From positions 1 through 64,000 of the forward strand of contig NZ_JAJQKI010000009.1 of the NCBI RefSeq assembly GCF_023036475.1: a stretch of DNA of 64,000 bases. Direction: 5' to 3'. How positions within the stretch are numbered: the stretch's first letter is position 1; each line of letters opens with the position of its first letter. This DNA is from Bacillus pinisoli. Lineage in GTDB: Bacteria > Bacillota > Bacilli > Bacillales > SA4. Under the pieces are notes generated by a model that worked only from the letters and a program-made list of their open reading frames with translations, did not search any database and was not told the DNA's origin. Below, piece by piece: positions 43,181 through 51,593 of this stretch. Position numbers and translations under genes: made by a program.

Positions 43181-44233
43181 ATGAGATACGATATTACGAG
43201 AGATTATATTGATAAAGGCAATTCACGTCCCGGTACAGCTAATAATACCATTCGGTTTATCGTAAGCCACGATACAGGAAATGCCGGATCAACAGCTTAT
43301 GGGAACCGTAATTATTTTAACAATGTCCAACCTTCTGCTTCTGCTCATACCTTCATTGATGATAGATATATACTTGAAATTATTCCTCTTGACGAAGTTG
43401 CCTACCATGTCCGTAACAATGTCTCCACCGATAACCGCAGATACGGTGCTGATGCTAATAATGCAGCAATTGGCGTGGAGCTATGTTGGGGTGGAAATAT
43501 TAATTTCAATGAATCCTATAAACGATATGTTTGGTATCATGCCTACTTATTAGATCGCTTTGGATTAGACCCTGATGAGGACATTGTCGCCCATAGCACG
43601 CTTGATCCTGAAAGGAGAACAGATCCTCAAAACGCATTACGCCGATACGGCATATCCTGGAATCAGTTTTTAGCTGATGTAAAAGAGACTTACCAGACCA
43701 TTTTTGTAAACGGTCAGGAGATGGACGAGGAGCAGCCAGCTGTAAAAGGGGTTTCTGTAGAATTACCTCTTCGTGAAGGAGATCGAGGACAATTCGTTCG
43801 AGAAGTCCAACAGGATCTAATTCGAGCTGGCTTTGCACTCCCGCGTTATGGTGCGGATGGAGTATTTGGAGAAGAAACTGAAACGGCTGTCATGAGATTT
43901 CAGCGTCGATATGGATTAGTGGTGGATGGATTAGTTGGACAAAATACGTTAAGTAAACTAAATGAAGTATTAGGAGCGAGTCAACCGAAAAACGAGTTCC
44001 CGCTTCCAACCGGCATTTTACGACAAGGTGACGAAGGTACTGAAGTCAGACAGGTACAGCGTGCCTTACAACAAATTAATTTTAATCCAGGTGCAATTGA
44101 TGGCATTTACGGCCCCAATACAGAAGATGCTGTACGACGTTTTCAGTCCACATATGCCGCTTTAGCAAATGACGGGATTTATGGACCGAATACAAGAAAA
44201 TATATTCAAATGGAATTAGTTGATCAAGGGTAA
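43181..44233 (+). CDS. N-acetylmuramoyl-L-alanine amidase with two peptidoglycan-binding domains
   Basis: A 350-residue cell-wall hydrolase. Residues 1-165 form an Amidase_2 domain with zinc ligands His30 (SHDTGN), His138 (AHSTLDP) and Asp148-type residue, and Glu100. Two PG_binding_1 repeats follow (about 188-255 and 270-340), each with a DGxFGExT or DGIYGPNT motif. It has no signal peptide, like B. subtilis XlyA/CwlH and sporulation or phage-type amidases, so release through mother-cell lysis or a holin is possible. ATG at 43181 follows AAGGAGG. No phage genes lie nearby. Confidence 0.88.
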   Translation: MRYDITRDYIDKGNSRPGTANNTIRFIVSHDTGNAGSTAYGNRNYFNNVQPSASAHTFIDDRYILEIIPLDEVAYHVRNNVSTDNRRYGADANNAAIGVELCWGGNINFNESYKRYVWYHAYLLDRFGLDPDEDIVAHSTLDPERRTDPQNALRRYGISWNQFLADVKETYQTIFVNGQEMDEEQPAVKGVSVELPLREGDRGQFVREVQQDLIRAGFALPRYGADGVFGEETETAVMRFQRRYGLVVDGLVGQNTLSKLNEVLGASQPKNEFPLPTGILRQGDEGTEVRQVQRALQQINFNPGAIDGIYGPNTEDAVRRFQSTYAALANDGIYGPNTRKYIQMELVDQG

Positions 44234-44241
44234 AAATAGAA

Positions 44242-44279
44242 AATGGAACGAAGCTAAATAGCAACGTTCCATTTTTTTA
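44242..44279 (+). terminator. Intrinsic terminator after the amidase
   Basis: AATGGAACG (44242-44250) pairs with CGTTCCATT (44265-44273), with inner GCTA/TAGC pairing, followed by T6. Confidence 0.88.
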
Positions 44280-44286
44280 TTGTACT

Positions 44287-44325
44287 AATTCGGGTGGTGA
44301 CAGGCACCACCCGAATTTTGTCGAA
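44287..44325. repeat. REP-like palindrome, GGTGACAGGCACC class
   Basis: AATTCGGGTGGTG pairs with CACCACCCGAATT around ACAGG. The tail TTGTCGAA is shared with the copy at 46954. It sits just after the end of the GGDEF-EAL gene. Confidence 0.85.
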
Positions 44326-44335
44326 TAGACGACCT

Positions 44336-46852
44336 CTATGAAAGATAACGTTCTTCAAACTCTCTTGCTGGAATTGGTTTACTAAATAGATAACCTTGCA
44401 TCATATAACATTCGTTTTCTACTAGATAATCTCTTTGATGGGCTAACTCTACCCCTTCTGCCACTACTTCTAGTTTCAAGCTTTTTGCAAGATGAATGAC
44501 AGCGTGAGCAATCTCACTATTTTGATAGTTTTCTTGGATATCCTTAATAAATGACCGATCTATTTTCAATGTATTGATGGGTAAACTCTTCAAATAACTT
44601 AGTGATGAGTATCCTGTTCCAAAATCATCAACCGCAATTTTAACACCCAGCTTTTGAAGCTCTCTTAAGGCTTGAATAATATCAACTGTATTGTACATAA
44701 GCACACTTTCTGTAATTTCCACCTCAAATAGTTCAGGGGCTAAATTATTCTTTTCTAATATACTCTGAACCTTATGAACGATCGGTGATGAATCTTGAAA
44801 CTGAGTAGTTGAAAAGTTAACAGCTAATGTTAGCGATGTTCCTTTTTCATTATTCCATGTCGACACTTGACGGCATGCTTTGTTCATAAGCTGCTCCCAA
44901 ATGGGTTGAATGAGACCAGTGTCTTCTGCAATCGGGATGAATGTTGCTGGTGAAACCATACCGAGTTCATCATCTGTCCATCTCGCTAAAGCCTCCATCC
45001 CCACTGTTTTTCCAGTACTAGCGTCCATTTTGGGCTGAAAAAACACATCTATTTTTTCTGAGTCGATGGCACGTCTTAACTTTGCTTCTATTTTTGCTCT
45101 TTCCTTTGATTCGTCACTCATTTTATCCTCGTAAACAACCAGTCTATTACCACCATGTCGCTTTGCTTCATACATGGCCATATCAGCGTACATGATAAGT
45201 GTTTCTAAGTCAGTAGAATGAACGGGATAAAAGCTTACTCCACAGCTTGCACTAACGTATAGTTCGTTATCTTCAATTAAGTAAGGCTGTTTAACGGACT
45301 TTACGATATTTTCTGTTATGTCTCGGCTTTCTTCTATTGTCATATTTTCTAAAAGGACAATGAATTCATCGCCGCCTTGTCTCGCAACCACACCATTGCT
45401 TGACGGGATGCACTCCTTGATTCTATGCCCAATTACTTTAATTAAATCATCACCTATGTTATGCCCTAACGTATCATTCACGTGTTTAAATCGATCGACA
45501 TCTATAAATATAAGAGCAACCTTCTTCTGCTCATCCACTCCATCCTTTATTTCCTTCATTCGTTCCTTAATATAACGACGATTTGGTAAAGATGTTAATG
45601 GGTCGTGCAATGCTTGGAACTCGATAATCTCTTTACTCCTTTGTAAATCATCTGTGTATTCTTTCAGATTAATAGAAAGAGCATTGACATTTTCGACGAG
45701 CATTCCGAACTCATCTTTTCGTTTTAATGTTAACTTCTTTCCAAAATTACCTTTTGCTATTTCGTGAACCTGCTCCACAATATAGGAAATTGGCCTTGTA
45801 ATTGTACGAGAATAGATGGAACTAGCAGCTAACACAATAATGATAAAGAAAACGGATAGTAAGATATGCTCTTTGAACACAGCATCTAGTTGATCCTGAA
45901 TCAATCCATAATTATACGTTATACCAATTACATATGGCTCTTCACCTTGGACGGGGAAAAACGTTTTTCGTATATCTTTTCCTAGGATTGTATCTCTATA
46001 TTGAAATGTATCATTCGTTTGAATGGCTTGCTTTATATACGATTGATCTTCTATTAGATTGCTATATTGATAGGTTCCATACCAAATTGGCTCTTCCGAT
46101 ATTCTGACGTAACTATTGCCATTCAGATGGACCACTTCTTTTTCTTTACCGAACGTTTTAGGGTTAAAGACGGTAATTTCCAACATCCCCTCTAAACTTT
46201 GGGTGAATCGTTCAATTACTTTACTTGGTCCAAAAAGCTCTTCATACTCTAATACTTCACCATCGCGGAAATAGGGATCTATTATATAGTTAGTTGTTCC
46301 ATCATAATAATAGCCCCATTTATCAATATGATCAGGATTACTAGAAGCGACTTCAATGGGACCTGACCAATAATGGGGGAGAGTTAATCCCTTACCTACA
46401 TCGACTTGTCTCAAATCAAGGAGTTGATGGAACGCATCATACCAATACCCCCATCCTTTTGTTGATAGATTGATCTCATGAGGATCAGAGGATTTGACCC
46501 CAATAATATCATCTTCTGTTTCAGCAAAAAGGGTAATATGAGAGACCATTAATTCCTTCGATACCTCAACCAATTGCTCATTCGTCACATCCTCATGACG
46601 CGCTGGCAACATATACTGCGCAGCAATCGACACCGTGCGAAGCTCCCTGCCAAGAATATTCTCCACATAAAGCGCCCCGGCCTTTGCGTTCTCAATCTGC
46701 ATCGTGATCTCTTCCTTCAACAGCTGCAACTCACGCTCATTCGCTTCAAGCAACTGCTCCTTGGAACGCATATAATGCAAGTAATTATTTGAGATTAATA
46801 TGATTAACACCATTACGGTGAACATTAGTGAAATTTTCTTCTTGATGGACAT
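44336..46852 (-). CDS. Membrane GGDEF-EAL cyclic-di-GMP signalling protein
   Basis: An 838-residue sensor. A membrane helix at about residues 8-25 and a second at about 330-350 flank an extracytoplasmic sensory domain. HAMP follows, then GGDEF with the intact motif RQGGDEFIV, then EAL with MEALARW, EITESVLM, DDFGTGYSSL and VVAEGVE. Both catalytic motifs look complete, so it could make or degrade c-di-GMP; GGDEF may instead be regulatory. The ATG at 46852 lies 8 nt from AGGAGG. The longer upstream frame runs through a REP palindrome and is not coding. Confidence 0.92.
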   Translation of the reverse strand: MSIKKKISLMFTVMVLIILISNNYLHYMRSKEQLLEANERELQLLKEEITMQIENAKAGALYVENILGRELRTVSIAAQYMLPARHEDVTNEQLVEVSKELMVSHITLFAETEDDIIGVKSSDPHEINLSTKGWGYWYDAFHQLLDLRQVDVGKGLTLPHYWSGPIEVASSNPDHIDKWGYYYDGTTNYIIDPYFRDGEVLEYEELFGPSKVIERFTQSLEGMLEITVFNPKTFGKEKEVVHLNGNSYVRISEEPIWYGTYQYSNLIEDQSYIKQAIQTNDTFQYRDTILGKDIRKTFFPVQGEEPYVIGITYNYGLIQDQLDAVFKEHILLSVFFIIIVLAASSIYSRTITRPISYIVEQVHEIAKGNFGKKLTLKRKDEFGMLVENVNALSINLKEYTDDLQRSKEIIEFQALHDPLTSLPNRRYIKERMKEIKDGVDEQKKVALIFIDVDRFKHVNDTLGHNIGDDLIKVIGHRIKECIPSSNGVVARQGGDEFIVLLENMTIEESRDITENIVKSVKQPYLIEDNELYVSASCGVSFYPVHSTDLETLIMYADMAMYEAKRHGGNRLVVYEDKMSDESKERAKIEAKLRRAIDSEKIDVFFQPKMDASTGKTVGMEALARWTDDELGMVSPATFIPIAEDTGLIQPIWEQLMNKACRQVSTWNNEKGTSLTLAVNFSTTQFQDSSPIVHKVQSILEKNNLAPELFEVEITESVLMYNTVDIIQALRELQKLGVKIAVDDFGTGYSSLSYLKSLPINTLKIDRSFIKDIQENYQNSEIAHAVIHLAKSLKLEVVAEGVELAHQRDYLVENECYMMQGYLFSKPIPAREFEERYLS

Positions 46853-46953
46853 GCTATGTTCCTCCTGGCTACAGCAAAAATGTACACTACTATGTATATC
46901 GACAGGATTCGTGTAATTTCGACAAAGATTAAGTTCTAAATAAAGGAAAAAGC

Positions 46954-46991
46954 AATTCGGGTGGTGACAGGCACCACCCGAATTTTGTCGA
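46954..46991. repeat. REP-like palindrome, second copy of the GGTGACAGGCACC class
   Basis: It is identical to 44287-44325 in arms and loop (AATTCGGGTGGTG, ACAGG, CACCACCCGAATT) with tail TTGTCGAA. The two copies bracket the GGDEF-EAL gene in direct orientation. Confidence 0.85.
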
Positions 46992-46998
46992 ATTGAAA

Positions 46999-47034
46999 AA
47001 CCCCTTATCAAGATTCTAGACCTGATAAGGGGTT
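46999..47034. terminator. Terminator after the GNAT gene
   Basis: A perfect 12-bp stem (46999-47010 with 47023-47034) is followed by T5 on the minus strand. Confidence 0.88.
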
Positions 47035-47042
47035 GCTTTAAT

Positions 47043-47717
47043 TTATAGAGGTAATAATGCTACTGCTTCTTTTTTCTTAAGTTCTTCTATCATGTTTAGC
47101 CACTCTGCTGGTTTGTCTGGTAGTACAGAGTAGTATGTTGATAAGAAATCTACCACGAGTGAAGCTGGTAGTTCTGTCAGTTCTTCGCTAATTGGCATGA
47201 AGCAAAGATCTAGACCTGTAACAGCTTCTCCGTTATTTTCCCATGATGGGTGAACGTAACTGAAGTCTAAGCGTTGGTAGCCTAAGTGTGATAATACTTC
47301 ACGACGTACAAATGGGTTCATCATTGGGACGCCACCGAAATCGAAATCGTCTTTTTGGTATGGATCGTAGATTTCAGCAAACATTCCTTTTAGTTGTTGA
47401 CCACCGTTTTCTTTTGCTAACTGTTGAAGATGAGCTAAGCGGTTATTTGCTAGGAAGCGACCTAAACTTAATCCAGCTTGACTCACGATCGTGAAATCAG
47501 TCATGGCGGTATTCCATTGTGGATAATAACGATACTCTGTAATACCCACAACTTTACCTTCATGCACAGCCACGTAAACGAAGATGCTAGGATCTTCTAA
47601 CGGCTCTTTCCAAAGGGAGAATTCTAGTACTTCTTCTGGTGGGAATACTTCTTTCATTAGATCATGTAATTGCTTAAATAGTGGATCATCTATACTTTGG
47701 ACTCTTACATATTCCAT
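47043..47717 (-). CDS. GNAT-like acetyltransferase
   Basis: A 224-residue protein with GNAT-like features: an N-terminal LKxxxFPPEE helix, IFVYVAVHEGKVVGITEYRYYP strand pair, and a later LGRFLANNRLAHLQQLAKENGG helix in the acetyl-CoA site. The pyrophosphate loop is atypical (GLSLGRFL), so activity is uncertain. It is encoded 24 bp downstream of a nitrilase-family gene. In B. subtilis YhcX, GNAT and nitrilase domains are fused in one protein, which supports a shared function for the two. Confidence 0.75.
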   Translation of the reverse strand: MEYVRVQSIDDPLFKQLHDLMKEVFPPEEVLEFSLWKEPLEDPSIFVYVAVHEGKVVGITEYRYYPQWNTAMTDFTIVSQAGLSLGRFLANNRLAHLQQLAKENGGQQLKGMFAEIYDPYQKDDFDFGGVPMMNPFVRREVLSHLGYQRLDFSYVHPSWENNGEAVTGLDLCFMPISEELTELPASLVVDFLSTYYSVLPDKPAEWLNMIEELKKKEAVALLPL

Positions 47718-47741
47718 TTGTTCATATCTCCTTCTGGTGAA

Positions 47742-48617
47742 TTAGCCTTTAATTTTAATATCGTGCCAATCTGTGTATAGGTCTGTTCTGCGATCTCTCC
47801 ATGTTGTAACAGAACCCTTTTCACGTACTTCATATAGTAGGCTTAAATCAAGATCCGCTGTTACGATCATATCGTTGTTTAATTCACCTTCCGCCAACAA
47901 ACCTTGTGGAGGGAATGGTATATCATTAGGTGTAATGATTGCCGCCTGGCCAAAATTAGCTCTCATAAAATCAACCGTTGGTAAGGCACCGACCGTTCCT
48001 GTTAACACGACATACACCTGATTTTCAACAGCACGTGCATGACTTGTGTAACGAACACGGTGGAAACCATGGCGGTCATCTGTACAAGAAGGGCAGAAAA
48101 TAACATCAGCACCTTTTGCCTTTGCAATACGAACAATCTCTGGGAACTCTATATCATAGCAAGTTAATACCGCGATTCTTCCCTTTTCTGTGTCAAACAC
48201 TCTAAATTCATTACCTGCAGCCATATTCCATTCATGGACTTCCGTCGGTGTAATATGAAGCTTCGCCTGCTCCTCAACACGACCATCTGGATAGAATAAA
48301 TGTGCCACGTTATATAATTTATCATCTCTGTTGATTACATGAGTGCCACCAATAATATGCATCTTATGCACAACAGCTAATCTCGTAAATAATGTAATAT
48401 ATTGTTCCGTAAAGCCAGGAAGCTCATTAATCGTTAAGCTTGTTCCTTGACCTCCGCCAATTGACAAAAGCTGTGTCGTAAAGAATTCAGGAAACAATAC
48501 AAACTCTGAACCATACTCAGCAGCTGTCTTCACATAATGTTCACACTGTGCGGCGAACTCCTCAAAAGACTGAATAGAATGCAAGTGATACTGCACTGCA
48601 GAAACACGAAATTTCAT
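47742..48617 (-). CDS. Carbon-nitrogen hydrolase (nitrilase superfamily)
   Basis: A 291-residue amidase-type enzyme. The catalytic triad is visible as Glu44 (LFPEFF), Lys119 (AKLHITPTE) and Cys153 (LTCYDIEFPE). RVRYTSHARAVENQVYVV follows as usual. It hydrolyses a non-peptide C-N bond; the substrate is unknown. It forms an operon with the GNAT-like gene. Length is typical for stand-alone nitrilase-family amidases. A GAGGGG-type ribosome binding site precedes the ATG. Confidence 0.88.
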   Translation of the reverse strand: MKFRVSAVQYHLHSIQSFEEFAAQCEHYVKTAAEYGSEFVLFPEFFTTQLLSIGGGQGTSLTINELPGFTEQYITLFTRLAVVHKMHIIGGTHVINRDDKLYNVAHLFYPDGRVEEQAKLHITPTEVHEWNMAAGNEFRVFDTEKGRIAVLTCYDIEFPEIVRIAKAKGADVIFCPSCTDDRHGFHRVRYTSHARAVENQVYVVLTGTVGALPTVDFMRANFGQAAIITPNDIPFPPQGLLAEGELNNDMIVTADLDLSLLYEVREKGSVTTWRDRRTDLYTDWHDIKIKG

Positions 48618-48725
48618 CTATCTACCCCTCTCTAAAAATCAATTTAATTCGATTATAAACATTACACATGAAACTACAAGGGATAATACTCATATTACAT
48701 AAAACTCCACAAAACGTTCACATAG

Positions 48726-48774
48726 TAACGCTGTAAAGCATCGGGGGCCAGGCCCCCGATGCTTTACAGCGTTA
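48726..48774. repeat. REP-like palindrome with 24-bp perfect arms
   Basis: Arms 48726-48749 and 48751-48774 are perfectly complementary around a central A. The core GGGGGCC-A-GGCCCCC and right flank GTTAAAG match 25234-25266; the GCTGTAAAGCATCGGGGG arm recurs as a half copy at 56300. Confidence 0.9.
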
Positions 48775-48810
48775 AAGTTTGTTATATATGTATCACTCAT
48801 CTCCTCCATT

Positions 48811-48847
48811 AAAAAGCAGAACCCGTTCCAGTGAAACGGGTTCTGCT
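48811..48847 (-). terminator. Intrinsic terminator after the M14 carboxypeptidase
   Basis: A 13-bp stem (48815-48827 with 48835-48847) is followed by T5 on the minus strand. Confidence 0.9.
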
Positions 48848-48854
48848 CGGTTTC

Positions 48855-51239
48855 CTATTCAAAGATTGTATTTGATAACAGACGGAATAAATAGTCTGTG
48901 TGATCACGGAATCCAGGTTCAAGTCCGATTAATGTTACGTCTTTACTTGGTTCTTTGATGATGACTGGTTTTCCTTGTGCAGCTTCTCTATTTTTCCAGT
49001 GACCTGCTACAAAGAAGTCAGCTGTGTTGGCATAGGTTGCAATTATTTCTTTACCAGATGTTGTACCTTCAAACCACGCTGGACGGTAGACAAATCCAAT
49101 GTCGTTTTGGTTATAACCTTTTGTAATGGCATTGTCGTTATAGATTACATTTACAATTCCGTTACTGTTTGACGTTCCTGTCTTTACCGTTACATCTGTT
49201 AGTCCTAATGTTACTGTTGCATTCGCAGAAGCAGCTCCTACCGAGATATACTTTCCACCGTTCTCTATAAATGCAGTTACTTGACTCTTGAATTGAGCTT
49301 GCTGAGCTGTATCTAATACAGCGAATTCACGATTCGCTTCTCTGGATTGTGGGGTGATTAGACTATTTGTTGCACTATATACAAACACATCAAACCCTTC
49401 TAATCCCTTGGTTGCCACATCACGAGGGTGAAGTTCTGTCACATTAAAGCCTAGACGCTCTAGTGAGAGCTTCGTTCCTGCGTGTGACTGTGCCTTGTTC
49501 ATACCACCGTCTTTAAGTATGGCTACCTTTAACTTTGTAATTGCTGTTGCGTCACTTGGAGTAGCACTCGTTTGAATGGTCAAACCTGATTGGCTAACCA
49601 GACTTTTTACTATATTACTTGTTCCATTGAAATAAAAGTTTCCATCTGTTCCTTTTTTAACTTCCACTCCACTTGCTAACAATTCATTCACAAGGTTTAC
49701 AGCTTTTACAGAAGTATTAGGGATCATAAACGGCCCTTTCCCTACAAGCTTACCTTGCTCATTTACACTGTTCACCTTAACGGATTGTACGTTTACTTCA
49801 GCTTGAACTGGCACCGCTTCAAAGCCCCATAGCTCTGGTAAGCTCCATGCAGAAATATCATACATGGCAGAAGTTTGTTCAGTAATGTCTTCCCCATCCC
49901 ATAGCATCGTATTTGCTAAACCAGCTTTAGCTTGATTCATCGGAACAATGTAAGTACCTGCTGGATATTTTACTCCATTAGCAGTAAATGATTGTTTCGC
50001 TTCCTCTACCACAACATCATTTTTCAACAAGTGATTTACAGCTTTTTTTGTAACGGTCGGGTCTTGTTCATCCACAGGTAAAACATATGCTTGTGGGAAG
50101 AAGTTTTCTTTATGGGTTGGATGCTCATTTAGAATTCCACGTTTAAACATTTCAATTTGATCTGTGATCATTTCTGTACGGTTTTCCGTCGCATACTTCA
50201 ACGCACCCATTACTGCATCATACGTCCACTTTACTCCATCTTCGTCATTTGTTGGCGCCTCAAGTGTATGTGCAAAAGCTCCGTGGTACATGGCGTACAT
50301 TGGTGTGAAAATTGGTGGGTAATCATCCCACCCAGCAGCATCATCACGGTAAGGAATATACGTACCTACCATATTTTGATATAAACTTGATGATGAATAG
50401 CTTGCTTTATTACCCATAATTTCCGATTCCATCGCTACTGCTGCATCAAGGGCATGCTTCATGTATAAATCATACTCATAGTTCGGATTATGTGGTGGCG
50501 TACAAGGCTCAATCAAACCTTGTAAGTTAGGACTATAATTCTTCACATATCCATGTAAATCCAGTAACACCATCGGATTCCATTCCGTCATTAATTCAAC
50601 AGCTAACTGAGTTTCTGGCTGAGATTGTGTAATAAAATCACGATTTAAATCTATTCCATTTCCGTTAAAACGAGTTCCGTCCACACGCCCGTCCGGATTC
50701 GCCACTACATTTATAATCAATATGTTATTTTCTAAAATTGATTTAGTTACTTCATCATTTTGAGTAGCTAAGCGCTCAATGAGCTGGATGGTCGCATCTG
50801 TCCCAACATACTCCGTTCCATGAATAGAAGAGTTAATCATGACAGGAACTTTAAAATCAGGATTTTTTTCGATCCAAGCCTGGGCTTTTTCAGGATTTTT
50901 AAACATTTGCTTCCTAAGAGCTTGAATATGACCATATTTCCCCTTTGCACTTGGATCTGAAACAGTTACCACGTACAGATCATGTCCTTGAGATGACTGG
51001 CCTTTCACCTCCACTGTAATACGGTTACTTTTCTTAGCAATCTCCTGAAGCTTCTCTCCAATTTTGGAGTACTTTAGAAAATCATAGTGTTCAGCATTAA
51101 ATAAACTTTTTTCGGCTTCTATAAGTTCAATACTTTGTGCATTTTTAAAAGATTGACCGTTTGCATATGTATTGAAGGGGACAGAAGCTAGTAAACTCAA
51201 TGATAGTACACCAGTTAATACTTTCTTAGAATAGTTCAT
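48855..51239 (-). CDS. Secreted M14-family zinc carboxypeptidase
   Basis: A 794-residue exported protein. Residues 1-27 are a signal peptide (MNYSKKVLTGVLSLSLLASV, cleavage probably after TYA). The M14 domain contains zinc ligands His140 and Glu143 (SIHGTEYVG) and His229 (LLDLHGY), the arginine segment DLNRDF, and catalytic Glu327 (HTLEAPT). The C-terminal 350 residues include a domain resembling glutamine-amidotransferase-like folds (KVAILKDGG ... FVYSATN), as in other large M14 peptidases. ATG at 51239 follows GGAGG; the upstream extension lacks support. It supplies amino acids or peptides from outside. Confidence 0.88.
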   Translation of the reverse strand: MNYSKKVLTGVLSLSLLASVPFNTYANGQSFKNAQSIELIEAEKSLFNAEHYDFLKYSKIGEKLQEIAKKSNRITVEVKGQSSQGHDLYVVTVSDPSAKGKYGHIQALRKQMFKNPEKAQAWIEKNPDFKVPVMINSSIHGTEYVGTDATIQLIERLATQNDEVTKSILENNILIINVVANPDGRVDGTRFNGNGIDLNRDFITQSQPETQLAVELMTEWNPMVLLDLHGYVKNYSPNLQGLIEPCTPPHNPNYEYDLYMKHALDAAVAMESEIMGNKASYSSSSLYQNMVGTYIPYRDDAAGWDDYPPIFTPMYAMYHGAFAHTLEAPTNDEDGVKWTYDAVMGALKYATENRTEMITDQIEMFKRGILNEHPTHKENFFPQAYVLPVDEQDPTVTKKAVNHLLKNDVVVEEAKQSFTANGVKYPAGTYIVPMNQAKAGLANTMLWDGEDITEQTSAMYDISAWSLPELWGFEAVPVQAEVNVQSVKVNSVNEQGKLVGKGPFMIPNTSVKAVNLVNELLASGVEVKKGTDGNFYFNGTSNIVKSLVSQSGLTIQTSATPSDATAITKLKVAILKDGGMNKAQSHAGTKLSLERLGFNVTELHPRDVATKGLEGFDVFVYSATNSLITPQSREANREFAVLDTAQQAQFKSQVTAFIENGGKYISVGAASANATVTLGLTDVTVKTGTSNSNGIVNVIYNDNAITKGYNQNDIGFVYRPAWFEGTTSGKEIIATYANTADFFVAGHWKNREAAQGKPVIIKEPSKDVTLIGLEPGFRDHTDYLFRLLSNTIFE

Positions 51240-51549
51240 TATTATTTTCCTCCATTGATAGAACATCGTGAACAGACCACGGATTCTATATGTATAATTA
51301 TTCATTTACCCTTAAAGATTATAAATTTTATAAAGAGGAATTAAAAGATGTTTTTTTCGACAAATTTCACGAAAGATTGTCCTATTACAGATTAAACAAA
51401 GCGAAAACCTGACAAACACAAACGTACCTCAAGGGACACCCGAATACATAATTATACACAATCAATTATTAAAAACCTATGAAGGAGTTACTACTTCGTG
51501 TAACAAGAGGTAGCAGCCAGAAGCGAATAGGAACAACACTAACAAAAAA
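51240..51549. other. Gene-free interval upstream of the M14 gene
   Basis: About 310 bp between the M14 gene and the next terminator. It should contain the M14 promoter. I see no conserved repeat, riboswitch or credible small gene in it. Confidence 0.5.
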
Positions 51550-51590
51550 GCACAACCAGTATTTTTTACTAGTTGTGCCCTTTTTATATG
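51550..51590. terminator. Terminator after the AbgT-family gene
   Basis: GCACAACCAGT (51550-51560) pairs with ACTAGTTGTGC (51568-51578) with one mismatch. T runs lie on both sides. Confidence 0.85.
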
Positions 51591-51593
51591 AAT

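Noticed and set aside
43181-44233. Prophage origin of the amidase
   Set aside because: The domain set resembles phage endolysins, but no holin, structural or integrase genes are nearby and the flanks are ordinary chromosomal genes.
46853-47011. N-terminal extension of the GGDEF-EAL protein
   Set aside because: It reads through a REP palindrome. The ATG at 46852 has a well-spaced AGGAGG.
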